Source of the DNA: Chloroflexota bacterium
GTDB lineage: Bacteria; Chloroflexota; Chloroflexia; Thermomicrobiales; UBA6265
Assembly (NCBI GenBank): GCA_023423795.1
Contig: JAFAEX010000002.1
Span: 1-28,726 of the forward strand
Reading direction: 5' to 3'
DNA length: 28,726 nucleotides
Shown in pieces: positions 8,569 through 15,299 of the stretch (its first letter is position 1; the number at the start of each line of letters is the position of its first letter). The notes below the pieces were generated by a model. That model searched no databases and was not told where the DNA came from. It worked only from the letters and a program-made list of their open reading frames with translations. A program made the position numbers and the translations under genes.

Positions 8569-9558
8569 TCAGTCCCACCCTTCGATGGCCGGCAGGAAGC
8601 GGAACATCGGGGTCGGCTCGAAGCGGTCGGTCACGTCGTTCGTCAGGCTGAAGTTGCCATCGACGAGCAGCCGGAGCGTCGCCGCGCCCTCGGCGAAATC
8701 GAGCCGGCGACCCTCGACCCAGAACAGGTGCGGGCTGAGCACCCCGTCGTAGTACAGCACCATGTCCGAGAGGTTCTCGATCGTCCGCCAGATCGTCGTC
8801 GAGACGTTCGGGCGCTCCGGGTCGGAGATGCCGAACGGGGCGGCCACGTTGCGCATCACGCTCATCAACGCCGCGACGGCCTCGCGCTCGCTGTCCGGCG
8901 TCGGCAGGTGCGTCACGTAGTAGGCGGAGCGCACGAAGCGGTCGGCCGGTTCGTTGGTGCCCGGCAGGCGCTCGTCGCCGCCGAACCCGCGGTAGCGCCG
9001 CAGGTTGGCGAGTTGCTGCTCGAACCGCGGCTGGTTGGTCATCACGAGGTAGCGGCGGTCGTGGAAGATCCGCACCTCGCCGCCGATGCACTCGATGATG
9101 GCCGAATCGCCGGAGGCGTCGTCGAGCGCGAGGTGCACGGTCGCGGCCTTGCCGTTGGCCGGATACACGGCCATCCGAAGTTGGAACGGCGCCTGCCGGG
9201 TGCGCTCGACCGCCTCGGCCACGGTCGCGCACTGATCGAGGTACCACTGCGGCCACATGCTCATCGACAGCCCGGGAACGGCCGGATCGCGCTCGCCGAC
9301 CGACGTTTCCGGCAGGTAGAGCATGTGCGCCGCCAGCCCGGCCTCGTTGATGCCGTCCGCGGTCCCGGCGTCGTAGGCGGTGGCGATCAGGCTGCCGAAG
9401 CGGCTCGTCCAGCGCAGCGGGTTCACCTCGGTCATCCCCTCGCGGTCCATGCCGCGGGGCAGCGACCAGAGGTTGGTGTGCATGTCCTCGAACCAGTCCA
9501 TGTTGCGGCCCACGTAGACCGCCCGCCCGCTGTCGTTCCAGAGCACGCGCGTGCACAT
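8569..9558 (-). CDS. Choloylglycine hydrolase / penicillin V acylase family Ntn-hydrolase
   Basis: A 329-residue linear amide C-N hydrolase. The chosen ATG (9558, after GGGGG) gives MCTRV, so removal of Met exposes the nucleophile Cys2, as the family requires; a longer frame from 9699 would bury it. Other active-site residues fit: R18, D21 (in NMDW), N175 (in LVMTNQP) and an Arg in ADRFVRSAYY (207/210). At the position that is Asn82 in bile salt hydrolases there is Tyr81 (MLYLPE), as in penicillin V acylases. There is no signal peptide. Family members cleave conjugated bile salts, penicillin V or acyl-homoserine lactones; the natural substrate here is unknown. It converges on livF 33 bases away. 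Confidence 0.9.
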   Translation of the reverse strand: MCTRVLWNDSGRAVYVGRNMDWFEDMHTNLWSLPRGMDREGMTEVNPLRWTSRFGSLIATAYDAGTADGINEAGLAAHMLYLPETSVGERDPAVPGLSMSMWPQWYLDQCATVAEAVERTRQAPFQLRMAVYPANGKAATVHLALDDASGDSAIIECIGGEVRIFHDRRYLVMTNQPRFEQQLANLRRYRGFGGDERLPGTNEPADRFVRSAYYVTHLPTPDSEREAVAALMSVMRNVAAPFGISDPERPNVSTTIWRTIENLSDMVLYYDGVLSPHLFWVEGRRLDFAEGAATLRLLVDGNFSLTNDVTDRFEPTPMFRFLPAIEGWD

Positions 9559-9718
9559 GTGCGCCCCCACGTCGCCAGACGGCAGCCGTTTCGGCCCGCT
9601 CCCGCCGGTTTCCGCCATCGAACCTGGCTGCATCCGGCGCGAAGTGTCGCATGCGCCGCACCGCCGCGCCGCCGGGTCTGGCACGCACGGTGCGCCCACG
9701 GGAGCCGCCCGGGGCCGG

Positions 9719-10016
9719 TGGCGGTTGCCGAAATAGTCCGGGCATCGGCGAGGCGGGCGCGATGAATCGCGCCCTTACAGCGCGCGGCGCATTGCCGAAC
9801 GCAGGGGAACGATGATGGCGGTTGCCTGAATAACGCGGCCATCGCCCACGCCCGCCCGGGGTTGAAACCCCAGGCGTCCCGGCGGCCGGTGAATTTTGGC
9901 AACCGCCATCATCGCGCCCACCGCTGGGCCGGTGTCCGGATCAAATGAGCAAACGCCATCAACCCCGGGCGGGCGGCACGGACGATGGCCGGTGCAGATG
10001 GGCAAACGCCATCGTC
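9719..10016. repeat. Cluster of inverted-repeat end sequences (family A)
   Basis: Five copies of a short core (ATGGCGGTTGCC or its complement GGCAACCGCCAT, with variants) lie here: plus orientation at 9719-9736 and 9810-9826, minus at 9898-9914, 9949-9960 and 10001-10016. Between them are a palindrome GGGCGCGAT-GA-ATCGCGCCC (9755-9774) and a GGGGTTGAAACCCC hairpin (9858-9871). The same parts recur in 14660-15246. The cluster is noncoding. Confidence 0.75.
9810..9914. mobile_element. MITE-like element, 105 bp, 17-bp terminal inverted repeats
   Basis: The ends CGATGATGGCGGTTGCC (9810-9826) and its exact reverse complement (9898-9914) frame 71 bases that hold a GGGGTTGAAACCCC hairpin. Imperfect pairing continues inward for about 14 more bases. 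There is no open frame for a transposase, and no clear target-site duplication. It shares its ends with the element at 14861-15006. Non-autonomous mobility is inferred from the architecture. Confidence 0.5.
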
Positions 10017-10135
10017 CCCGGGCTGCAATCACGAAGCCCGTCCGGGACTGGGCACGAGCGGTCACCGTATCGTCACGGCATACGGCATCATTCCGGGCGG
10101 CCAGCGAACGATCCGCGAGCGGAGGAGTGCGTTTC

Positions 10136-10900
10136 ATGAGCGATGCCACCGACCATCGGCCTTTCGTGCTGCTCACCGGCGCGGCCGGGCGCATCGGCAC
10201 GGCGTTCCGGCGGGAGATGGGAGGGCGCTACCGCTTCCGCTTCGCCGACCGCGAGATCGCTGGGCTCACCGGCACGCCCGGCGAGGGCCATGAGGTCGTC
10301 GCGCTCGACATCGCCGACGATGCCGCCGTCCGGGCCGCCTGCGCGGGCATCGACGCCGTCCTCCACCTCGCCGCTGATCCCTCGCCGGAGGCGGACTGGG
10401 AAACTTCGCTCCTGTCGAACAACGTGGCCGGCACGCTCAACGTGTTGCGGGCAGCCGAGGCCGCCGGCTGCCGCCGCGTGGTCGTCGCCTCCAGCGTGCA
10501 CGCGGTCTTTGGCTGGCCGCTCGGCGAGCCGTTGGCCGACGATGCCCCGCCGCGCCCGGTCAACCTCTACGGCGCGAGCAAAGCGCTCGCCGAATCGTTC
10601 TGCGCGGTCTTCGCCGCCCGCGGCCTCTCCTGCATCGCCGTCCGCATCGGGGCGTACGAGGCGCCGTGGCTCCACGAATCGCCGGACCCGGACGCCGTGA
10701 GGGCCTACGTAAGCCCGCGCGACCTCAACGCGTTGTTCGCCCGCTGCCTCGACGCGGACGGCATCGATTACGCGGTCGTCGCTGGCGTGTCGGACAACCA
10801 CCCCAACCGCTTCGACCTGCGCGCCACCCGCCGCCTGCTCGGTTACGACCCACGAGATGACGGGTTCGCCCTGCTGCCGGTGGCGCGCCCGGACTGGTGA
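10136..10900 (+). CDS. NAD-dependent epimerase/dehydratase family protein, uronate-dehydrogenase-like
   Basis: A 254-residue short-chain-type dehydrogenase of the extended Rossmann group. TGAAGRIG at 14-21 binds the NAD pyrophosphate, D60 follows the third strand (VVALDIAD), and S119/S120 with Y145 and K149 (NLYGASK) form the catalytic set. Short length, SSVHAVFG, the RIGAYE segment and a SPRDLNALFARCL helix fit bacterial uronate dehydrogenases, which oxidise galacturonate or glucuronate to the aldarolactone. The ATG at 10136 has ribosome site GGAGGAG 8 bases before it; a longer frame from 9896 runs through repeats and is rejected. No uronate pathway genes sit beside it, so the substrate is uncertain. 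Confidence 0.85.
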   Translation: MSDATDHRPFVLLTGAAGRIGTAFRREMGGRYRFRFADREIAGLTGTPGEGHEVVALDIADDAAVRAACAGIDAVLHLAADPSPEADWETSLLSNNVAGTLNVLRAAEAAGCRRVVVASSVHAVFGWPLGEPLADDAPPRPVNLYGASKALAESFCAVFAARGLSCIAVRIGAYEAPWLHESPDPDAVRAYVSPRDLNALFARCLDADGIDYAVVAGVSDNHPNRFDLRATRRLLGYDPRDDGFALLPVARPDW

Positions 10901-10957
10901 TGCGGAACCCGGCCGAACGGCGCGCCTCCTCGCTCGTCGTTGGAGGGGAACGAACCT

Positions 10958-11026
10958 GTGCGCTCCCTGATCCACAACCGCCGAAGAACGAGGGCACGGG
11001 TCCCGTCCCTGCCTCCGGCGAGATGA
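10958..11026 (+). pseudogene. Possible 22-codon leader peptide or 5' gene remnant
   Basis: A GTG with a strong ribosome site (GGAGGGG at 10942-10948, 9-base spacing) opens a 22-residue frame ending TGA at 11024. The peptide is very basic (RRRTRAR) and ends SLPPAR. It resembles the basic start of a secreted protein that has lost the hydrophobic part. It could equally be a small peptide gene or chance. Confidence 0.22.
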
Positions 11027-11128
11027 CGCAGGCGGGCGAGTCGGCGCCGATCGGGCGGTTCCCGCGGCGGTGTCCATCGCCCCGCACCGGATTGGCGCGG
11101 CGTGGCCGGACATCGAGACGCTCCCGAG

Positions 11129-11161
11129 TTTGTTCGGTATTTATTCGCCATTTGTTCGGTG
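11129..11161 (+). repeat. Array of three 11-bp units, plus orientation
   Basis: Three exact-length units lie head to tail: TTTGTTCGGTA (11129), TTTATTCGCCA (11140) and TTTGTTCGGTG (11151). The consensus TTTNTTCGGTA matches the array at 11472-11515 in inverted orientation. The AT-rich stretch stands out in a gap that is otherwise very GC-rich. Confidence 0.8.
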
Positions 11162-11471
11162 GCACTTTTCCCATGGCCATGCGGAAATCGGGTTCTTTCG
11201 GCTCGCCTCCCGCACCCTCGGCCGCGGGCGCGCCAATCTCGCAACCCGAACGACTCGCCACGATCCGCGGAATCCCGTTCGACAATCGGGGGAAGCAGTC
11301 GGAGCCGGAGAACGCACCGGTGATCCATCGGCCAGTGCCAGAGACGGCATCGAGCCAGACGGCTCACGGTCGCGGCGTGCGCGCGGCATGGGTTCCGGCC
11401 GCTGCGGCTGGGAGGGGGTGCGAATAAACCCCGCATCGGCCACAATACCGCGAACGTACGCGAGACTGCGT

Positions 11472-11515
11472 GACCGAAAAAACGCCGAATAAATACCGAA
11501 TAAATACCGAAAAAA
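11472..11515 (-). repeat. Array of four 11-bp units, minus orientation
   Basis: Read on the minus strand from 11515 the units are TTTTTTCGGTA, TTTATTCGGTA, TTTATTCGGCG and TTTTTTCGGTC. They have the same 11-bp period and consensus as 11129-11161 but point the other way, 310 bases apart. A degenerate single unit (TTTATTCGCAC) lies at 11418-11428. About one helical turn per unit suits side-by-side protein binding, as in PhoB/OmpR-type sites; this is inferred. Confidence 0.8.
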
Positions 11516-11790
11516 CGTCGGGTCGCCGAGGCGGCGCAAGCAGTCGTTCGGCTCCTGACTGACCGGCATCCCGCCCGGCGGCAGGCGCGATACGGGCCTC
11601 GCCGACCGGGCAGCACGTGTCTTCGACCGGCAATGGGACGACCGCACCGTTCTCGTCACGCCTCTCCGCGACCCGGGGAACGAATCAGCCGTCTGGCACC
11701 ATGATTGCGTCTGTCGCGGTAGATTCCCCCGCGGCGGGCGCGCCGTTCGCCGTTCCCTCACCGCCCAGCCGCCCGACTGGAGGTACACGC

Positions 11791-13023
11791 ATGCCCGATG
11801 GCGACCCGACCGCCGAAACCGCGCCGCTGCGCTGGACCGAGGCCCTGGGGCGGTCGCTCGTCGAGCACTCGGCCGACATCATCCTCGTGCTGACGGCCGA
11901 CCACCGTTGCCGTTTCGCCAACCCGGCGCTGCACACATGGCTCGGCTACCCGCCGGCGGCGGTGCTCGGCCAGGACGTCATCCCCCTCCACCACCCCGAT
12001 GACCTGCCCGCCGCCTCGGCGATGCTGGCGGCGGCCGCCGCCGCGCCCGGCTACCCGGCCATGACCGAAGTGCGGTTGCGGCACGCTGGCGGCGGCTGGC
12101 GAAGGATGGAGGTCATCGCCACCAACCTGCTCGACGATCCCGGGATCGCCGGCATCGTCTGCAACCTCCGCGACGTCACCGCCCGCACCGAGGCGGCGCT
12201 CGCCACGGCGCAGGCGCTGCAGACCCAGCGGGTCGCCAACGCCGACCTCGAGCGCTCGAACCAGGCCCGGGTCCACCTCGCCGCCCTGCTGAGCCACGAG
12301 TTCAAGACGCCGCTGACGGCCATCGTCGGGTTTGCCGACCTGCTGACGCTGGACCCCGGCGACGCGGACCAGACCGTCGAGTTCGCCGCGACCATCCGCA
12401 AGGAGGGCCAGCGGCTGGCCCGGATGGTCTCCGACCTGCTGACGCTGGAGCGGCTGGACGGCGCCGGGCTGCCCGCCGAGCGCGAGCCGACCGACCTGAA
12501 CGCCGTGGCGTGCGACGCCGTCGCCCGCATGCGCGGGTCGGCGCCGGACCGCGAGATCGCGTTCGATTTCGACCCCGCGCTGCCGCCCGTCCTCGGCGAC
12601 CCAGAGCGGCTGGCGCAGGTGGTGATCAATCTCGTCGGCAACGCGATCAAGTATTCGCCGGGCGGGGAACCGGTCGTGGTCGCCACCCGCCGGCACGGCG
12701 ACATGGCCCTGCTCGAGGTCGCCGACCGCGGCATCGGGGTGCCGCCCGAGGCCCGCGAAGCCATCTTCGACCGCTACCGGCGGCTCGAATCCGGCGCGAG
12801 GGCGGCCGACGGAACGGGGCTCGGGCTGGCGATCGTGCGCGAGATCGCCCGCCTGCACGGCGGCGACGCCTGGGTCGAGGAGCGGCTCGATGGGGCGGGG
12901 TCCGTCTTCCGCGTCACCGTCCCCTTCGCCGAGCCGGGCACGCGGCAGGCTTCGGCCGAGGTCCGCCGCGCAACACCGAACGGCGGCGGGTTCCCGATCG
13001 GGAACCCGCCGCCGGGCGAATGA
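11791..13023 (+). CDS. PAS-domain sensor histidine kinase
   Basis: A 410-residue kinase without membrane segments or signal peptide, so probably cytoplasmic. A PAS fold with PAC end spans about 22-133 (HSADIILVLTADHRCRFANP, then GIVCNLRDVTART). A short coiled linker leads to the HisKA box LLSHEFKTPLTAIVGF with phospho-acceptor H169. The ATPase domain has N280/N284 (VINLVGNAIKYSP), G1 box DRGIG (312-316) and G2 box GTGLGLAI (341-348). The ATG at 11791 follows GGAGG by 7 bases; an upstream ATG at 11617 is less likely. No response regulator is adjacent, so it is an orphan kinase here. A 34-base palindrome overlaps its last codons. Confidence 0.93.
   Translation: MPDGDPTAETAPLRWTEALGRSLVEHSADIILVLTADHRCRFANPALHTWLGYPPAAVLGQDVIPLHHPDDLPAASAMLAAAAAAPGYPAMTEVRLRHAGGGWRRMEVIATNLLDDPGIAGIVCNLRDVTARTEAALATAQALQTQRVANADLERSNQARVHLAALLSHEFKTPLTAIVGFADLLTLDPGDADQTVEFAATIRKEGQRLARMVSDLLTLERLDGAGLPAEREPTDLNAVACDAVARMRGSAPDREIAFDFDPALPPVLGDPERLAQVVINLVGNAIKYSPGGEPVVVATRRHGDMALLEVADRGIGVPPEAREAIFDRYRRLESGARAADGTGLGLAIVREIARLHGGDAWVEERLDGAGSVFRVTVPFAEPGTRQASAEVRRATPNGGGFPIGNPPPGE
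12981..13014. terminator. 34-base perfect palindrome inside the 3' end of the kinase gene
   Basis: The sequence reads the same on both strands: 15-base arms CGGCGGCGGGTTCCC and its complement around a central GATC. It encodes the C-terminal residues NGGGFPIGNPPP, 7 bases before the TGA. There is no T-run after it. It lies between convergent genes, so it may act as a bidirectional terminator placed within coding sequence. Confidence 0.65.
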
Positions 13024-13074
13024 GGATGCCCGCGGGCGGCGACGGCCCTTGCTTCTCCGGCGCCCCGAGGCCAA

Positions 13075-13554
13075 TCAGCACCAGTCGCGGCAGACGCCCT
13101 CGTTGTGCCGGCGCCGCCTCGGGCAGCAGGTCAGGCCGGGCGCGCAGGCGGTCGGGTCGGCCAGGCTGCACGGTCCTCCTTCGTCGCTGTAGTAGAGCGA
13201 GGTGCAGCCGCCGTAGTGGGCGCAGAATCCTTCGCAGCAGGCCGAGCACGGTTCGCCGAACTCGCAGACCGGCGGGCAGGCGTCGCCGGTGGCCGCGCAG
13301 TACAGGCCGCAATCCTCGGCGGTCGCGCACATGTTGCCCTGCGGCCCGTACGGGCAGCAGACCAGCCCATCGACGCACTGGTCGCCGCTGGCGCACGGGC
13401 AGCCGTAGCCGGCGCAGGCCGCCTCGGCCACGTCCTGCCGCGCCCGGCCGCCGACCGCGGCAAGCCCGGCCGCCGCCACCAGCCGCCCCAGCGAGCGGCG
13501 CGACCGCACCCCCGCAACCGCGCGCGCCAATCGGTCGAACGCCTGTCCGTCCAT
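13075..13554 (-). CDS. Cysteine-rich exported protein with Tat signal
   Basis: A 159-residue protein of no assigned function. The ATG at 13554 follows a strong GGAAGGAGGAG ribosome site. Residues 1-45 look like a Tat leader: polar start MDGQAFDRLARAVAG, arginines in RSRRSLGRL, then a hydrophobic alanine/leucine run. The mature part of roughly 115 residues has 22 cysteines, with repeated CC pairs (VCCPYG, ACCEG, TCCPR) and C-x-C spacing. It resembles the disulfide-rich, Dickkopf-like proteins common in Thermomicrobia. An even count suggests disulfide knots; metal binding is an alternative. A basic RRRRH patch precedes the last two cysteines. It is convergent with the kinase. Confidence 0.75.
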   Translation of the reverse strand: MDGQAFDRLARAVAGVRSRRSLGRLVAAAGLAAVGGRARQDVAEAACAGYGCPCASGDQCVDGLVCCPYGPQGNMCATAEDCGLYCAATGDACPPVCEFGEPCSACCEGFCAHYGGCTSLYYSDEGGPCSLADPTACAPGLTCCPRRRRHNEGVCRDWC

Positions 13555-13892
13555 GCCGTCTCCTCCTTCCGGCGCACCGTTGCGCCGAGCGAGCAACCGG
13601 AAACCCCGCGGGATCGGCGCGCCGGTCCCATCCAGCACGCATCCGGGCGGGCGGGGCGGATACCGAACGAGGAACGACCCGAACCGCGAACGGCTCGGCC
13701 GCCGTCCGCCCGTGCTGGCTGTACGGACATCTTACCGAACCTCGCGCGGACCGGCCGCGCCGGACCAGCGAGCGTTTCTGAACCCCATAGCGCCATCCCG
13801 AGTCGAGAAGTGGAGCGGTCGATCAGCGACGAGATCCCTCGACGGGCTCGGGATGACGGCGGGAGTGGGCGTGGGATGCGCCTTGGTCAGGG
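13555..13892. other. Intergenic stretch with one dispersed repeat
   Basis: This stretch separates the cysteine-rich gene from the cupin gene. It contains the upstream region of the former; a TAAGAT -10-like hexamer on the minus strand at 13732-13737 lacks a clear -35. It also holds the repeat copy at 13834-13859. I see no gene in it. Confidence 0.6.
13834..13859. repeat. Short dispersed intergenic repeat, copy 2
   Basis: Matches positions 1-26 at 24 of 26 bases. It lies about 33 bases beyond the cupin stop codon on the minus strand. No transposase or target duplication is visible. Confidence 0.6.
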
Positions 13893-14567
13893 TCAGGCCG
13901 ACGGTGCGGCATCCTGCCCGGCGTCGTCGCAGGGCGCGTTCACGTAGCCGCTCTTGAACGGCAGCACGGCGCTCTCCTCCGGCACGAAGCGGTGCCGCCA
14001 GATGCAGCCGTTGTCGATGCCCAGCAGGTGGAGCGACACGCTGGTGATGTCGGACGTCGTCTTCACCCGGTGGATGTCGGTCTCCGGCAGCAGCGCATAG
14101 AAGTCGCCCTGCGTCAGGTGGTGCCGCTCCATGATCTCCAGTTCGGCGGTCTCGCCGATCGGGCCGTCGCCCAGCCGCCGGAAGACCTCTTCGTCCTGCT
14201 CGCCCCGGTACAGCCCGACGAGGCCCCAGGCGAGGTGGTCGTGGACGGGGGTCTGCGCGCCCGGCGGCACCACTAGCGCGGAAAGGGCGAGGCTGCCGTC
14301 CAGCGCCCGGTACAGGAGCCACGTGCCGATGCCGGAGCCCATGCCGCCCTCGGCAGCCGGCTGCTGGTACTGCTCGGGCAGCCAGCCGTCCTCGGCCATC
14401 AGCGCGGCGAAGTGGGGCCGGATCTGCTCGATGATCGCCTCCGGCTCGCCGCCCGCCTGACGGATGCGGTTCACCTCGCCGATGAACTGCCGGAACCGCG
14501 GGTTATCGACGACCCACTCTTCGCCGGACGCGGCCTCGGCGGCGTTGGAGAACGTGGTCTGGCACAT
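13893..14567 (-). CDS. Cysteine dioxygenase-like cupin (thiol dioxygenase family)
   Basis: A 224-residue single-cupin protein. Iron ligands are predicted as H109 and H111 (TPVHDHLAWG) and H166 (DIHRV), matching the three-histidine site of cysteine dioxygenase-type enzymes that oxidise thiols to sulfinates. R87 (LLYRALD) sits where rat cysteine dioxygenase has the carboxylate-binding Arg60. The Ser-His-Tyr motif reads SLHLL (178-182): Ser178 and His180 are kept but the catalytic Tyr is Leu182. The crosslinking Cys93 is also missing, as in bacterial homologues. A changed substrate or reaction is therefore likely. The ATG follows GGGAGGAG. It stands alone, with repeats on one side. Confidence 0.8.
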   Translation of the reverse strand: MCQTTFSNAAEAASGEEWVVDNPRFRQFIGEVNRIRQAGGEPEAIIEQIRPHFAALMAEDGWLPEQYQQPAAEGGMGSGIGTWLLYRALDGSLALSALVVPPGAQTPVHDHLAWGLVGLYRGEQDEEVFRRLGDGPIGETAELEIMERHHLTQGDFYALLPETDIHRVKTTSDITSVSLHLLGIDNGCIWRHRFVPEESAVLPFKSGYVNAPCDDAGQDAAPSA

Positions 14568-14716
14568 GATCGGCTCCTCCCGCGCGTGCTCGTCGAATCG
14601 ATACGCGCAGGGTACACGTGCCGGAGCGACGGCGGGGCGACCGTCAACCGCCGGCCGGGGATAATGGCGATTGCCCAGACACCCCGGCCATCGGCGACGT
14701 CCGCCCGGGGTTGAAT

Positions 14717-14817
14717 CCCCTGGCTACGCCAACGAAGTCCCTCCGGGACTGAGCACGGGCGTCGGGGCGCCGTCCGTCATCCTCAACCCCGGAGGGTTTC
14801 GTTCCCGTAGCCAGGGG
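14717..14817. repeat. Long imperfect inverted repeat
   Basis: Arms 14717-14747 and 14788-14817 are about 30 bases each and pair with few mismatches around a 40-base centre. The left arm shares its right-hand part with the direct repeat at 14939-14960. It looks like one repeat unit that has duplicated in inverted orientation, or a nested insertion. Confidence 0.6.
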
Positions 14818-14860
14818 TTTATGGCGGTTGCCTATTTGAACCGGGCATCGGCCCATCGGC

Positions 14861-15006
14861 GGGCGCGATGATGGCGGTTGCCAAAATAGGGCGGCCACCG
14901 GCGATGCGCGCCCGGGACTGGAAGTCCCGGGCTACGGGAACGAAGTCCCTCCGGGACTGACGGCAGGCGTGTCCGGCGTATTTCGGCAACCGCCATCATC
15001 GCGCCC
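14861..15006. mobile_element. MITE-like element, 146 bp, 22-bp terminal inverted repeats
   Basis: Positions 14861-14882 are the exact reverse complement of 14985-15006. The inner 17 bases of each end equal the ends of the element at 9810-9914. Inside are a CCCGGGACT-GGA-AGTCCCGGG-type hairpin and one copy of the 22-base direct repeat. There is no coding capacity. A transposase acting in trans from elsewhere is inferred. Confidence 0.55.
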
Positions 15007-15299
15007 CTACGACCCGCGGCGACGCTACCCCGCTGTAGGGGCGCGATTCATGGCGCCCGCTCGTCCAATGCCTGGACTATTTTGGCAAACACCATCAACC
15101 CCGGGCGCGCGTGGGCGATGGCCGCGTTACGTCGGCAACCGCCATTATCCCGCCGCTACATCCGGTCCAGATGACCGCGGGAAGGAGGGGCGCGATGAAC
15201 CGCGCCCCTCCTCCGGTGCCCGGACCATGTTGGCAAACGCCATCACCCCCGACCAGATATTGGAGCGTGCGCGGCAACAACCCAGCGGCCATGCCGAGG

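Larger units (their letters stand above)
9559..10135. other. Repeat-filled gap between divergent genes
   Basis: The gap holds the upstream region of the hydrolase (9559-9718), where I see no clear promoter. A cluster of dispersed repeats follows (9719-10016). Then comes the upstream region of the dehydrogenase, ending in ribosome site GGAGGAG at 10121-10127. Several open frames cross the gap but share the repeats' codons and look spurious. Confidence 0.7.
10901..11790. other. Gene-poor 890-base gap with AT-rich 11-bp repeat arrays
   Basis: No convincing protein gene fills this gap. Open frames exist on both strands but are Arg/Ser/Pro-rich, mutually overlapping and lack ribosome sites. The gap holds a 22-codon mini-frame (10958-11026), two inverted arrays of an 11-bp AT-rich unit (11129-11161 and 11472-11515), and the upstream region of the histidine kinase with ribosome site GGAGG at 11779-11783. 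Confidence 0.7.
14660..15246. repeat. Mosaic of family A inverted-repeat ends
   Basis: Seven copies of the ATGGCGGTTGCC core lie here: plus orientation at 14660-14675, 14821-14832 and 14871-14882; minus at 14985-14997, 15079-15097, 15133-15149 and 15231-15246. A 22-base direct repeat occurs at 14731-14752 and 14939-14960. A hairpin with 11-bp arms spans 15184-15211, and a 10-bp inverted pair is at 15001-15010 and 15034-15043. The parts match those at 9719-10016. Confidence 0.75.
14568..15299. other. Repeat-filled 732-base gap
   Basis: The gap contains the upstream region of the cupin gene (14568-14655, no clear promoter) and then a dense mosaic of dispersed repeats to about 15246. The last 50 bases lead to the stop of the Gfo/Idh gene. 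The open frames crossing it are translations of repeats, so I call none as a gene. Confidence 0.75.

Noticed and set aside
9810..9914. Target-site duplication flanking the MITE-like element
   Set aside because: The flanks (GGGGAA and CGCCCA) do not match, and the second element shares extended inverted ends rather than direct flanks.
11141..11788. 215-codon minus-strand frame across the 11-bp arrays
   Set aside because: Its YLFGIYS-like segments come from translating the 11-bp repeats; no ribosome site, no domain, and rival frames on the other strand look the same.
11617..11790. Longer start for the histidine kinase
   Set aside because: The added 58 residues are Ser/Pro/Thr-rich without homology, while ATG 11791 has a well-placed GGAGG and directly precedes the PAS domain.
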